A stretch of DNA of 64,000 nucleotides from Alloactinosynnema sp. L-07 (GTDB lineage Bacteria > Actinomycetota > Actinomycetes > Mycobacteriales > Pseudonocardiaceae): assembly GCF_900070365.1 (NCBI RefSeq), contig NZ_LN850107.1, forward strand, positions 6,448,001 through 6,512,000, in the 5' to 3' direction. This document shows, in pieces, positions 26,821-35,277 of this stretch (its first letter is position 1; every line of letters starts with the position of its first letter). A model generated the notes under the pieces. The model did not search any database. It saw only the letters and a program-made list of their open reading frames with translations, and was not told the origin of the DNA. The position numbers and the translations under genes are program-made.

Positions 26821-27132
26821 TTGGCTCTGCCCACGTTGACTCCCGAGCAGCGCGCTGACGCGCTCGCCAAGGCCGCCGAGGCGCGCAAGGCGCGTTCCGA
26901 GCTGCTGGCGTCGATCAAGTCCGGTGAGCGGACCATCGCGTCGGTGCTCGGCAAGGCCAAGGACGACAAGACCATCGGCAAGACGAAGGTCGCTGCCCTG
27001 CTCAAGGCCGTGCCCGGGCTGGGTGCGGTGAAGGTCGCCGCCCTGCTCGAGCAGGCAGGCATCGACCCGGATCGTCGGGCCGCGGGCCTGGGCGACCGGC
27101 AGCGCTCCGCGCTGATCGACGCGCTCAACTGA
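26821..27132 (+). CDS. mihF: Integration host factor, actinobacterial type (mIHF)
   Basis: A 103-aa nucleoid protein unrelated in fold to E. coli IHF; essential in mycobacteria, where it bends DNA. The TTG start follows an AAGGAAAGGA leader and gives the usual beginning MALPTLTPEQRADALAKAAE. The C-terminal region TKVAALLKAVPGLGAVKVA (residues 58-77) is the helix-two-turn-helix DNA-binding motif, followed by AGIDPDRRAAGLGDRQR, also diagnostic. It is monocistronic with a very strong terminator. It commonly lies near gmk and pyr genes in this phylum, but not here. Confidence 0.95.
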   Translation: MALPTLTPEQRADALAKAAEARKARSELLASIKSGERTIASVLGKAKDDKTIGKTKVAALLKAVPGLGAVKVAALLEQAGIDPDRRAAGLGDRQRSALIDALN

Positions 27133-27145
27133 CCCGGTGAACCCC

Positions 27146-27195
27146 GGCCGGGGGTAGGCGACGGACACCGTCGCCTACCCCCGGCCGTCTTTTTT
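27146..27195 (+). terminator. Intrinsic terminator of mihF
   Basis: A perfect 19-bp stem (27146-27164 and 27168-27186) with a 3-base loop, followed by GTC and six T (27190-27195). Textbook rho-independent form, rare in such GC-rich DNA; starts 13 bases after the stop. Confidence 0.95.
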
Positions 27196-27256
27196 CCGCC
27201 GCCCGGGTAAGCAAGGCCATAACGCGGGCGTGCGCGCCGCTGGGCATGATGGTGGT

Positions 27257-28396
27257 GTGGCAGGTGACGATGCGGGACCGCGAACACTGGTCGAGCGGTA
27301 TCGACCGGGTGATTTCCTGCTCGCCGGGCCCGCGTCCACGCTGCTCGCCACCGGGTGCCAGGCCGTCGTCACCGAATCCCACGCCGAGGAACTCGCCGCC
27401 CGCGTCGGCAAGCTGATCCTTGACTCCGGGGTGCCCGTCGCCGTGGGCGTGCTGCCGTTCGACGACACCCTCGACCCCCGGCTGGTGATCCCGGCGGAGG
27501 TGCTGTCCGCCGGTCCCGCGCACGGGCTGGTCCCGGCCGCCGTGCCGCACACCGTCGCCGCCAGCGTGACCCCGGTGCCCGAACCCGCCGCCTACGCCCG
27601 CGCGGTCGCCGCCACCGTCGCCGACCTGCGCACCGACCCTGACCTGCGCAAAGTGGTGCTCGCGCGGGCGGTGGACCTCGGCTTCGCCGACCCGGTCGAC
27701 ATCGCCGCCCTGCTTCCCGGCCTGATCGAGGCCAACCCGCTCGGCTACACCTACGCCGCCGACCTCGACGCGGGCCGGACCCTGCTGGGGGCCAGCCCCG
27801 AGCTGCTGCTGCGGCGGACCGGGACCACGGTGCTGTCCAACCCGCTGGCGGGCTCGGTGCCGCGCGTGGCCGACCCGGCCGCCGACCGCGCCGTCGGCGA
27901 GGCGCTGCTGGCCTCGGCCAAGGACCAGGGCGAGCACCGGGTCGTGGTGGAGGCCGTGGTCGAGACGCTGCGGCCGTTCTGCCGGAACCTGACCGTGCCG
28001 CCGACGCCCTCGCTGGTCGAGACCCCGTCGGTGTGGCACCTGTCGACCCGGATCACCGGCGAGCTGATCGACCCGGACGTCTCCGCGCTGCGCCTGGCCG
28101 CCGCGCTGCACCCGACGCCCGCGGTGTGCGGCACGCCCGCGGCGGCGGCCCGCGCGGCCATCGCCCACCACGAGCCGTTCGACCGCGGCTTCTACAGCGG
28201 CGTGGTTGGCTGGTGCGACGCGGCGGGCGACGGCGAGTGGATCGTGGCGATCCGCTGCGCGGAGGTCGACGACCGGCGGATGCGGCTGTTCGCGGGCGCC
28301 GGGATCATGCCCGACTCGGTCCCGGAATCGGAGCTCGCCGAGACCACGGCGAAATTCCACACCCTCCTCGCGGCCCTCGGCATGCGGCTCAACTGA
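27257..28396 (+). CDS. Isochorismate synthase
   Basis: A 379-aa chorismate-utilising enzyme of the MenF/EntC/DhbC family, converting chorismate to isochorismate for menaquinone or catecholate siderophores. The C-terminal chorismate-binding domain contains LRKVVLARAVDL near residue 135, LGASPELLLRR near 178, WHLSTRITGEL near 262, the diagnostic LHPTPAVCGTP near 285 and EWIVAIRCAEV near 328. The GTG at 27257 is my choice; a GTG at 27230 would add nine residues. No partner siderophore or men gene is adjacent, so the pathway is undecided. Confidence 0.88.
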   Translation: MAGDDAGPRTLVERYRPGDFLLAGPASTLLATGCQAVVTESHAEELAARVGKLILDSGVPVAVGVLPFDDTLDPRLVIPAEVLSAGPAHGLVPAAVPHTVAASVTPVPEPAAYARAVAATVADLRTDPDLRKVVLARAVDLGFADPVDIAALLPGLIEANPLGYTYAADLDAGRTLLGASPELLLRRTGTTVLSNPLAGSVPRVADPAADRAVGEALLASAKDQGEHRVVVEAVVETLRPFCRNLTVPPTPSLVETPSVWHLSTRITGELIDPDVSALRLAAALHPTPAVCGTPAAAARAAIAHHEPFDRGFYSGVVGWCDAAGDGEWIVAIRCAEVDDRRMRLFAGAGIMPDSVPESELAETTAKFHTLLAALGMRLN

Positions 28397-28520
28397 GGCG
28401 TCACCGCAGGTGGCGCGGGTCGTTGGATCTGGTGACAGACTGAACCGCGGTTAGCCGAACATCACAAATACGAACCCCATTCGCTATCAAGGAACGCGAA
28501 CGAGGGGTTACAGTCGTGCC

Positions 28521-29729
28521 GTGGGAGCCCCGACGTTGGCGTCGCCGCTGCCTCCCGAGTTGGCCGACCTTGTTCGTCAGCTCCTGGAGAGGCTGCCGGA
28601 GTTCGCCTCGGAACTGGCGAAGCTCCTCAGCGACAACGAAGAGTTCTACCGGCGCGTGAACCTCACCGCGCCGGAGGAACTGCGCAAGGTGTGCGAGGTC
28701 AACCTGCGCAACGCCTTCAGCGCGTTCATCGAGGGCCGCGACGTCAGCGTCGAGTCGGCGCACAAGACCGCGCTGGCCCAGGCCAAGGCGGGTATTCCGC
28801 TCTCGGCGGTGCTGCGTGCCTTCCGGATGGCGGGCACCTACACCTACGAGGTGCTCATGGAGCGGGCCATCCCGAGCGGGATCCTCACCGCCGAGCAGAT
28901 GCTGCCGATCAGCAACACCGTCTGGCGCATCATCGACAACTATTCCAATGTCATCGCCACGGCCTACACCGAGTTCGAGGCCGACTCGGCCCGCTACGAC
29001 GAGAAGGCCCGGATCGCGCTCATCGACGGGCTCCTCGACGGCCGGTTCACCAAGCAGGCCGAGTTGGACGACGCGGCCAAGGCGCTGCGGCTGCCCCCCG
29101 CCGGCCCGTTCGTGGTGCTCTACGCCGACCGCCCCACCGACCGGATGCCCATGGGCGCGGTCGTGGACTCCCGCCGCTGGCGGCTGGTCTGGCGCAGCCT
29201 GCCCAACGCCGAGGTCGGCATCGTGGCCGTGGAGCGCGCGACCGATCTGCGCCTGCTGCGCGAGGCCCTCGACACCGCCGGGCACGGCATCGGCATGAGC
29301 CCCCCGGTCTCGGGGCTGCGCCGCGTCCCGGCCGCCCTGCGCCGCGCCCGCATCGCGCGGCGCTGCCTGGCCCCCGGCGAGACCGGGGTGGCGGGCTTCG
29401 GCGACCAGCCGCTGACCACGCTGGTGGCGGGCAGTCTGGAGCTGGCCAGGGAGCTGGCCCGCGACGTGCTGTCCGGGGTGCTGGAACTGCCCAAGGCCGA
29501 GCAGGAGGTCCTGCTGCGCACCCTGCACGCCTGGTATGCCGAGGGCGGCTCGGCCAAGGCGACGGCGGCGCGGCTGTTCGTCCACCCGAACACGGTCCGC
29601 TACCGCATTCGGCGGATCCAGGACCTGACCAAACGCGACCTGGCCGACCCTCGCAACGTCGCGGAACTGTTCGCCGCCGTGGAGACCGCCCGCCTGGACC
29701 CAAGCCTCGGCGCGACCACCGAGGCCTGA
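28521..29729 (+). CDS. PucR/CdaR-type transcriptional regulator
   Basis: A 402-aa regulator. The N-terminal ~160 residues form a helical sensor domain (RsbRD_N-like: NLRNAFSAFIEGRDVSVESAHKTA, seen as AFSAFIEGRDVSVES, and LRAFRMAGTYTYEVLM). The middle is a degenerate GGDEF-like region, and residues 330-385 are the C-terminal PucR helix-turn-helix (EGGSAKATAARLFVHPNTVR, then YRIRRIQDLTKRDL). The GTG start is inferred. A perfect 10-bp palindrome AACCGCGGTT (28443-28452) lies about 70 bases upstream and could be an autoregulatory site. Targets unknown. Confidence 0.85.
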   Translation: MGAPTLASPLPPELADLVRQLLERLPEFASELAKLLSDNEEFYRRVNLTAPEELRKVCEVNLRNAFSAFIEGRDVSVESAHKTALAQAKAGIPLSAVLRAFRMAGTYTYEVLMERAIPSGILTAEQMLPISNTVWRIIDNYSNVIATAYTEFEADSARYDEKARIALIDGLLDGRFTKQAELDDAAKALRLPPAGPFVVLYADRPTDRMPMGAVVDSRRWRLVWRSLPNAEVGIVAVERATDLRLLREALDTAGHGIGMSPPVSGLRRVPAALRRARIARRCLAPGETGVAGFGDQPLTTLVAGSLELARELARDVLSGVLELPKAEQEVLLRTLHAWYAEGGSAKATAARLFVHPNTVRYRIRRIQDLTKRDLADPRNVAELFAAVETARLDPSLGATTEA

Positions 29730-30047
29730 TCCTGGCGCGGTGACCTAGCGCGACCATTTGGTTTCGCGCTGTCGCTGTTCTCCAGCCATGACGGCCGGTT
29801 GTCCCGTGTGCGGGTCAACGAATCCGGACCAGCGGCGATACCCGATTTTGTGCCGGGAAACAGTCTTGGTTGGCGTGCTGGACTATTCGGCGTAAAGAAA
29901 CTAGGCCGAACGGCCTCTCTCAACTAACCTGAATCGAAGTTCATGTACCAGTGTGGTGTCCGTCACATTCGGAGCCGCGCGGCCTCGGTACTACCGTTGG
30001 GTAACTTCGCGGTGAATGTGACCCCGGTCTCACTCTAGGAGGACCCA
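29730..30047. other. Intergenic region ahead of the envelope glycan region
   Basis: 318 bases without a convincing gene. The right end contains the TACC-N4-GGTA site at 29992-30003 and the Shine-Dalgarno AGGAGG (30037-30042) of the next gene. The AT content is higher than around it, as expected of a promoter. Confidence 0.5.
29992..30003. promoter_or_regulatory. TACC-N4-GGTA palindrome upstream of the GT2 gene
   Basis: TACCGTTGGGTA, exact to the shared consensus, 44 bases upstream of the TTG start of the glycosyltransferase gene. Confidence 0.6.
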
Positions 30048-30809
30048 TTGAGGACGCTGCTGTCGGTAGTCGTGCCTGTCCTCAACGAGGAGCGCCGCCT
30101 GCCCGCGACCCTGGTCGGGCTCGCCTACGCGCTTCGTGGGGTGTCCCGCCGGACCGAGATCGTCGTGGTGGACAACGGCAGCACCGACCGCAGCGCCGAG
30201 GTCGTGCGGGCGCACCGGGCAGGCCCGGTGCCGATCCGGATGATCGAGTGCGCCGAGCGGGGCAAGGGCGCGGCGGTGCGCGCGGGTGTGCTGGACACCG
30301 ACAGTGCCTTCGTCGGGTTCTGCGACGCCGACCTCGCGACCAACATGGACGCTCTCACGCCCACGCTCGCCCACCTCTTCGACGGCGTCAACGTCGTCAT
30401 CGGTTCGCGGGCGCACCCGATGTCCGATGTCCGCGCGCGGCACAGCGTGCTGCGCCAGGCGGGTGCGTGGGCGTTCCGGCGCGCGGTGGGGTCGCTGGTG
30501 CCCGGGGTGGCCGACACCCAGTGCGGCTTCAAGTTCTTCGACCGCGCGACCGCGACGGCGGTGTTCACCCCGCTGCGCACGACCGGGTTCGCCTTCGACG
30601 TCGAACTGCTGGCCAGGGCGCAGCAGAACGGCGCGGTCATCGCCGAGCTGCCGGTCCGCTGGACCGACGTGCCCGGTTCCACGTTCAGCCCGATGCGCGA
30701 CGGCTTCCGCAGCTTCGCCGCGCTGCGGGAGATCAGGGAGCTGCTCGACCGGGAGACGGTGTCCGCGCCGGTTCTCAGCTCCGACACGGTGATCGCGGAG
30801 GTCGCGTAG
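30048..30809 (+). CDS. Family 2 glycosyltransferase (dolichyl-phosphate glucosyltransferase-like)
   Basis: A 253-aa GT-A enzyme predicted to load a sugar from a nucleotide donor onto a polyprenyl phosphate. N-terminal LSVVVPVLNEERRLPATL, the nucleotide-binding EIVVVDNGSTDRSAEV near residue 40, the metal-binding FCDADLATNMD near 95, and the DTQCGFKFFDRATA block near 155 match DPG/DPM synthases. There is no membrane helix. TTG start with AGGAGG at 5-base spacing. The next GT gene begins at the base after its stop codon, so the two are one operon. It likely supplies a lipid-linked sugar to the envelope glycan machinery nearby. Confidence 0.88.
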   Translation: MRTLLSVVVPVLNEERRLPATLVGLAYALRGVSRRTEIVVVDNGSTDRSAEVVRAHRAGPVPIRMIECAERGKGAAVRAGVLDTDSAFVGFCDADLATNMDALTPTLAHLFDGVNVVIGSRAHPMSDVRARHSVLRQAGAWAFRRAVGSLVPGVADTQCGFKFFDRATATAVFTPLRTTGFAFDVELLARAQQNGAVIAELPVRWTDVPGSTFSPMRDGFRSFAALREIRELLDRETVSAPVLSSDTVIAEVA

Positions 30810-32180
30810 GTGGGTGGGCCCAAGCCCTTGCGCGGCGCCCGGGTCGTCATCGTCAACTGGCGGGACCGGGGCCACCGGCTCGCGGGCGGCGCGGAGGAGT
30901 ACGCCGTGCGCGTCGGCGAGGCGATGGCGCACGCCGGGGCCAGGGTCACGTTCCTGACCGCGCGCGATGAAGGCCAGTCCCCGGGCGAGACCGCGACCCT
31001 GACGTACGTGCGCCGCGGTGGCCGGTGGACGGTCTACCTCTGGGCGCTGTTCTGGCTGCTGCGCAACCGCGGCCAGGTCGACGTGGTCGTCGACTGCCAG
31101 AACGGCATCCCGTTCTTCAGCCCGCTGGTGCTGCGGCGCCGGACCAAGGTCGTCCTGCTCATGCACCACGTGCACGACGCCCAGTTCGCCGTCCACTTCC
31201 CGCCGTGGCTGGCCGCGGTCGGCCGATGGCTGGAGGGTCCGGTGGCGCGGCTGGCGTACCGGCACGCGGTCACGGTCTCTGTCTCACCGTCGACGGTTCA
31301 CGCGATGCGGGCCCGGTTGAACTGGACCGGGCCGGTCTACGTCGTTCCCAACGGGATGGACCAGCCCTCGGGCGAGCGGGTGGCCCGCGACCCCGAGCCG
31401 ACGCTGGTGTGCCTGGGCAGGCTGGTGGCGCACAAGCGCGTCGACCGTCTCATCGAGACAGTCCACACGCTGCGCGAGCGCTGGCCGACGCTGCGGCTGC
31501 ACGTGGTCGGCGGCGGCCCGGAGGAATCGGCGCTGCGGGACATGGCGGGCGAGGGCGTCGAGGTGCACGGCTACGTCGACGACGAGACGAAGTCCGCGCT
31601 GCTGGCCCGATCCTGGGTCAACGTCACGCTCTCCGACGGCGAGGGCTGGGGCCTGGCGGTGGTCGAGGCCGCCGCGCACGGCGTGCCGACGCTGTGCCGC
31701 GACGTCGACGGCCTGCGCGACTCGGTCCGCCACGGCGACACCGGCTGGCTCGTCGACGGCGACGTCACCGCGATGATCGACCACGTGCTGACCGACCTGC
31801 GCGACCCGGCCAGGGCCGAGGCGGTCGCCAAGGCGTGTCAGGACTGGGCGAGCCGGTTCGACTGGACGGTCACGGGCGAGCGGTTCACCGCGCTCGTCGC
31901 CGATCTTCGAGCCGGTCTGGAAATGGGTGAGTGGTTGCCCCGAATGCCGGAGGCGATCATCGCCGAATTCAACCTTTCAGGTGTTACCGACCGTCCGGCC
32001 CTGGTCGGATCGCGGTCGGGGACCGACGGAATCGGGCAGTGGGTCCTGGTTGAGCAATGTTCGGTGGGGCGGCTCAAGGCGGCGGTGGAAAACGCAGGTC
32101 AGCCCGCCGACGCGGTGCGAGCCGCCACCGATGCGGAGCGATTGTTGGGTGGATCCTTACGAACTCCGCGCGGAACGTAA
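30810..32180 (+). CDS. Family 4 glycosyltransferase (Rv0225-like)
   Basis: A 456-aa GT-B glycosyltransferase. The acceptor-side LAGGAEEYAVRVGEAMA lies near residue 27. The donor domain contains LVCLGRLVAHKRVDRLIE near 195, LHVVGGGPEESAL near 225 and the EX7E motif DGEGWGLAVVEAAAHG near 275. The last ~80 residues (after TALVADLRAG) form an extension of unknown role. The GTG follows the upstream TAG directly. It resembles mycobacterial Rv0225, next to the Rv0224c methyltransferase and Rv0227c DUF3068 homologues, whose counterparts also occur here. Exact sugar unknown. Confidence 0.85.
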   Translation: MGGPKPLRGARVVIVNWRDRGHRLAGGAEEYAVRVGEAMAHAGARVTFLTARDEGQSPGETATLTYVRRGGRWTVYLWALFWLLRNRGQVDVVVDCQNGIPFFSPLVLRRRTKVVLLMHHVHDAQFAVHFPPWLAAVGRWLEGPVARLAYRHAVTVSVSPSTVHAMRARLNWTGPVYVVPNGMDQPSGERVARDPEPTLVCLGRLVAHKRVDRLIETVHTLRERWPTLRLHVVGGGPEESALRDMAGEGVEVHGYVDDETKSALLARSWVNVTLSDGEGWGLAVVEAAAHGVPTLCRDVDGLRDSVRHGDTGWLVDGDVTAMIDHVLTDLRDPARAEAVAKACQDWASRFDWTVTGERFTALVADLRAGLEMGEWLPRMPEAIIAEFNLSGVTDRPALVGSRSGTDGIGQWVLVEQCSVGRLKAAVENAGQPADAVRAATDAERLLGGSLRTPRGT

Positions 32181-32248
32181 CGGATTGACTTAATCAGCCG
32201 TTCAGCAGTGTTGCCCAGCCCTATATCGGACGTATCTTTCGCTGGTAT

Positions 32249-32260
32249 TACCGTCGAGTA
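32249..32260. promoter_or_regulatory. TACC-N4-GGTA-like palindrome upstream of the DUF3068 gene
   Basis: TACCGTCGAGTA, one mismatch to the consensus (within TTACCGTCGAGTAA), 49 bases upstream of the TTG start. Confidence 0.5.
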
Positions 32261-32309
32261 AGCATCCGTTGTCGACCGTCCCAACGGTCTTTGAGTCACA
32301 GGAGGACCC

Positions 32310-33344
32310 TTGCGTCGCGTCATCACCTTCGTCCTGCTCGGGTTGGGGGTGTTCGCGGTGGCCACCGGCTTGTTGCTGCAGCTTTACGCCTACCCCCGGC
32401 TCGCCAAGGTCCCGCACAACATCGACACCAAGTCGGTGGCCCAGGGCAGCGGGATCACCGCGCTGGTCTACGTGCCCAACGGGTCGTCGTCGAGCCCGGA
32501 GATCCGGGAGAACCTGAGTCTGACCTCGACCACGCACGTCACCGGCGACCTCAGCCAGCCGGAGGTCGACCGCGACAGCGATGTGACCGCGTGGACCGAG
32601 GCGTCGATCGTGAAGGACGACGAGGACGACCTGGTCGTCACCGCGGGCCTGCGCGGGCTGTGCATGGACCGGCACACCGGCGAGGCCGTGGTGCCCTGTG
32701 AAGGCCAGTTCTATGAGGACAACAAGGGCGACCGCAAGCGGGCCAGCCGCAACCAGCTGCTCCAGCCCGGGTTGAACTTCAAGTTCCCGTTCGGCGCCGA
32801 GCAGCGCACCTACAAGTGGTTCGACACCGAGATCAAGCAGGCCGTCGACGCGCGCTTCGACGGCGAGGAGCAGGTCAAGGGCATCGACACCAACCGCTAC
32901 GTGATCACCATCCCGCCGACCAAGATCGACACGCGGGACGTGCCCGGCAAGCTGATCGGCAAGCCGGACGTGCCGACGATCAAGGCGGACCTGTACTACG
33001 AGGTCACCCGGACGCTGTGGGTCGAGCCCACCACCGGCGCGATCCTCGCGGGCCGTCAGGACGGCAAGCAGGAGCTGCGCGAGCCCAGTCAGGCCGCGGG
33101 TGAGGGTACCTACGTCTTCAACGGGACGCTCCAGCTGAACGACGAGACGGTCAGCAAGAACTCCGAAGAGGCGAAGAAGAACATCTCCAAGCTGTTCGCC
33201 ATCACCACGCTCCCGATCATCCTGTGGAGCGCGGGCGGAGTGATCATCCTGATCGCCGTCGCACTGCTGGTCTTCGGTGGCGGGGACCAGCGTCCCGCCC
33301 GACGCTCGCCGCCGCGGCGGCAGGGTGTCGGCGCCGGAGTCTGA
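32310..33344 (+). CDS. DUF3068 (PorA-family) membrane protein
   Basis: A 344-aa envelope protein with an N-terminal membrane helix (VITFVLLGLGVFAVATGLLL, residues 4-23), a large exported domain of about 260 residues, and a C-terminal helix near residue 295-318 followed by a basic tail. This two-helix topology and the YKWFDTEIKQAVDARFDGEE ... VEPTTGAIL wording match the family annotated as DUF3068 or PorA-family porin (mycobacterial Rv0227c), found beside AftD loci. TTG start with AGGAGGACCC ahead. Role unproven. The gene ends at a TTCG-loop terminator shared with the convergent methyltransferase. Confidence 0.87.
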   Translation: MRRVITFVLLGLGVFAVATGLLLQLYAYPRLAKVPHNIDTKSVAQGSGITALVYVPNGSSSSPEIRENLSLTSTTHVTGDLSQPEVDRDSDVTAWTEASIVKDDEDDLVVTAGLRGLCMDRHTGEAVVPCEGQFYEDNKGDRKRASRNQLLQPGLNFKFPFGAEQRTYKWFDTEIKQAVDARFDGEEQVKGIDTNRYVITIPPTKIDTRDVPGKLIGKPDVPTIKADLYYEVTRTLWVEPTTGAILAGRQDGKQELREPSQAAGEGTYVFNGTLQLNDETVSKNSEEAKKNISKLFAITTLPIILWSAGGVIILIAVALLVFGGGDQRPARRSPPRRQGVGAGV

Positions 33345-33350
33345 GGCTCG

Positions 33351-33389
33351 ACGAAGAGGGGGACGCCGTTCGCGGCGTCCCCCCTTTCG
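33351..33389. terminator. Bidirectional TTCG-loop terminator
   Basis: An 11-bp stem, GGGGGACGCCG with its complement, closed by the stable tetraloop TTCG (33369-33372) and extended outward by ACGAA/TTCGT pairing. Lies between convergent stops. Confidence 0.85.
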
Positions 33390-34130
33390 TCACTTCTTGC
33401 GCAGTACCAGGACCAGGTTCCAGGAGGCGACCTCGCGCAGGCCGGGAACCCGCACGATCCACGTCGCCCAGCCCGGGTGGTAGCGCGGGAAGGCCCGGAC
33501 CAGCGTCGCTTCCTCGCACTGCTTGGCCCACTTGATCGCCGCGCCGATGGAGAAGGCGAACAGGCTCTCGCCGAACTTGTTCTTCGGCTCGGCCCCGGTC
33601 TTCTCGGTGAACCGGCGGCGCGCGTAGTGCCCGCCGAGGAAATGCCACGGCGAGGTCTCGTGGCCGCCCCACGGTGAATACCACGGGGTGAACGACATGA
33701 AGACGGTGCCGCCGGACTTCGTCACGCGGACCATTTCGTCGAGCATGACGTGCGGGGTCGGCACGTGTTCGAGAACATTCGACGAATAGCAGATGTCGAC
33801 ACTGCCGGTGCGCACGGGAAGTTCGGTGCCACTGGCCCGGATCATGTTCTCGCCGTGCTCTCCGCGCGCGGAGAGTTCGCCGACGTCGGGGTCCAGGCCG
33901 AGATAGTGGGCCCCCGCCGCGCGAAAGGCGTCGGAGAAATAGCCGGGGCCGCCGCCGACGTCGAGAATGATCTTGCCGTCGAGCGGGGCATAGGCGTTGA
34001 CCTGCCGGGCCGAGTCCTCGGCGAGCGTCTGGTAGAAGGTGTCGCGATCGGTCTGCTCGTTCCGGAAAGCCTTGAACAGGCGTACCGACCGGTCCAGGGT
34101 CGCGGCGAACGGCGTTTCTGCGGTCGACAT
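33390..34130 (-). CDS. Class I SAM-dependent methyltransferase (Rv0224c-like)
   Basis: A 246-aa methyltransferase. SAM-binding motif I is ILDVGGGPGYFSDAF near residue 55, the acidic motif is YLGLDPDVGE near 77, and motif post-II is CYSSNVLEHVPTPHVMLDEMVR near 113 (given here as SSNVLEHVPTPHVML). It resembles mycobacterial Rv0224c, which lies next to the Rv0225-Rv0227c genes. The substrate is probably an envelope glycan or lipid intermediate, but this is inference. Last gene of a minus-strand set (35-34 kb). It has its own TACC-N4-GGTA site 43 bases upstream. Confidence 0.87.
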   Translation of the reverse strand: MSTAETPFAATLDRSVRLFKAFRNEQTDRDTFYQTLAEDSARQVNAYAPLDGKIILDVGGGPGYFSDAFRAAGAHYLGLDPDVGELSARGEHGENMIRASGTELPVRTGSVDICYSSNVLEHVPTPHVMLDEMVRVTKSGGTVFMSFTPWYSPWGGHETSPWHFLGGHYARRRFTEKTGAEPKNKFGESLFAFSIGAAIKWAKQCEEATLVRAFPRYHPGWATWIVRVPGLREVASWNLVLVLRKK

Positions 34131-34173
34131 CGAAATCAGCTACCCCCGGGTCCGGAAATTCATGGTCCGATAT

Positions 34174-34185
34174 TACCGGCCGGTA
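34174..34185. promoter_or_regulatory. TACC-N4-GGTA palindrome upstream of the methyltransferase
   Basis: TACCGGCCGGTA, a perfect 12-bp palindrome and exact consensus match, 43 bases upstream of the methyltransferase ATG (minus strand). Confidence 0.65.
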
Positions 34186-34212
34186 GTCGGAAAGGCTATG
34201 ATCAATAGCCGG

Positions 34213-35268
34213 TCAGGGTGAAATGGACGCCGATCCCGCAGCGCCGGAATCGGGTTCGCGCAGTTCGGTGACGAGGCTCGACAAGAGTTCCGCCGCGCTC
34301 TCGTAGGTGAAGTCGCGGGCGCGGACACGCAGGGTCAGAGTGGTCGTGTCGGCGACGGTGACAGCGCCGAAGGCGACCGCGGACCGGCCGGACGCCGCCG
34401 GGTGGAACGCCAGCGCGCGCACTTCGTCCGATGTGGACACCGGGCCGAGGTTGGACACCAGGAAACTCGATCCAAGGCGGCCCGCCAGCAGTCGGGTTCC
34501 CAGCGTCGTCAATGGCCCAGGTGAGCTGGGGAACTGAGGTTCCGGCGCCTGTTCGGCGAGCCGGGCGCGGATGTCGGAGGGACTCGCGTCGCGGGGGATG
34601 GGCAGGCGCAGGAAGGCGCTGTCGTCGCGGGGGGCGATGTCGTCGCCGCCGCGGCGGGAGACACCGACGGCGGCCACGAGGGGGGTCGGGTGGCCGTGGT
34701 GGCGGCGGTTCCAGGTGGCGACGGTCGCGGCCGCCGCGGCGGTCAGGGCGCCGGTTCCCCAGCGGGCCCGGGGTTCCTGGTGGGTGAGCAGCAGTTCGCC
34801 CGCGGCGGGTTCGGTCGCGGTGGGCTCGACGCGGGCGGGCGGGTGGAACAGCGCCTCGTTGACCCGGCGGGCGGCCGACCGGACGAACGACTCGCCCGAT
34901 GGGCGGTCACCCACGCCGACCGCGGCGGAGGTCACCGGAACGCCGAGGGCGGCGCTGAGCAGGGCGAGCAGGCCGAGTCCGTCGCAGGCGCCGTGGTGGG
35001 CGGCGATCAGCAGGGCCGGGGGGTCCGTGCCGACCGCGACGCGCACGCGCGGGGCACGGTCGGCGTAGGGGAGTTCGGCGAAGCGGGCGCGCGGGTCGGA
35101 CAACTCGTCGGCGCGCTCGACATCGGGTGGTGGGCCTAAGTGCGGATAGCGCGCGCAGGCGTCCGCCAGGCCACGGCCGACCGCGACGGCGTCAGGTGCC
35201 GTGCGCAGGTCAGCCCGCAGCAGGATGCTCCAGCTGACAGTCGGATCCCCGAAGCCGGACGCGGCCAC
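34213..35268 (-). CDS. Condensation-fold (CoA-dependent acyltransferase superfamily) protein
   Basis: A 351-aa protein with the HHxxxDG active-site motif (IAAHHGACDGLGLLALL, near residue 92) of the chloramphenicol-acetyltransferase/NRPS condensation/PapA superfamily. The second structural motif, near the DFGWG position, is weak (SSFLVSNLGPVSTSDEV near 265). Its position between the DUF2613 gene and a methyltransferase suggests O-acylation of a cell-envelope glycan or lipid, which is inference. The GTG start lies 9 bases past the DUF2613 stop. Non-enzymatic binding is possible if the motif is decayed. Confidence 0.7.
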   Translation of the reverse strand: MAASGFGDPTVSWSILLRADLRTAPDAVAVGRGLADACARYPHLGPPPDVERADELSDPRARFAELPYADRAPRVRVAVGTDPPALLIAAHHGACDGLGLLALLSAALGVPVTSAAVGVGDRPSGESFVRSAARRVNEALFHPPARVEPTATEPAAGELLLTHQEPRARWGTGALTAAAAATVATWNRRHHGHPTPLVAAVGVSRRGGDDIAPRDDSAFLRLPIPRDASPSDIRARLAEQAPEPQFPSSPGPLTTLGTRLLAGRLGSSFLVSNLGPVSTSDEVRALAFHPAASGRSAVAFGAVTVADTTTLTLRVRARDFTYESAAELLSSLVTELREPDSGAAGSASISP

Positions 35269-35277
35269 GGTGCCGGG

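Noticed and set aside
28443..28452. AACCGCGGTT palindrome upstream of the PucR gene as a member of the TACC-N4-GGTA family
   Set aside because: It lacks the N4 spacer and the outer T/A, so it is mentioned only with the PucR gene.
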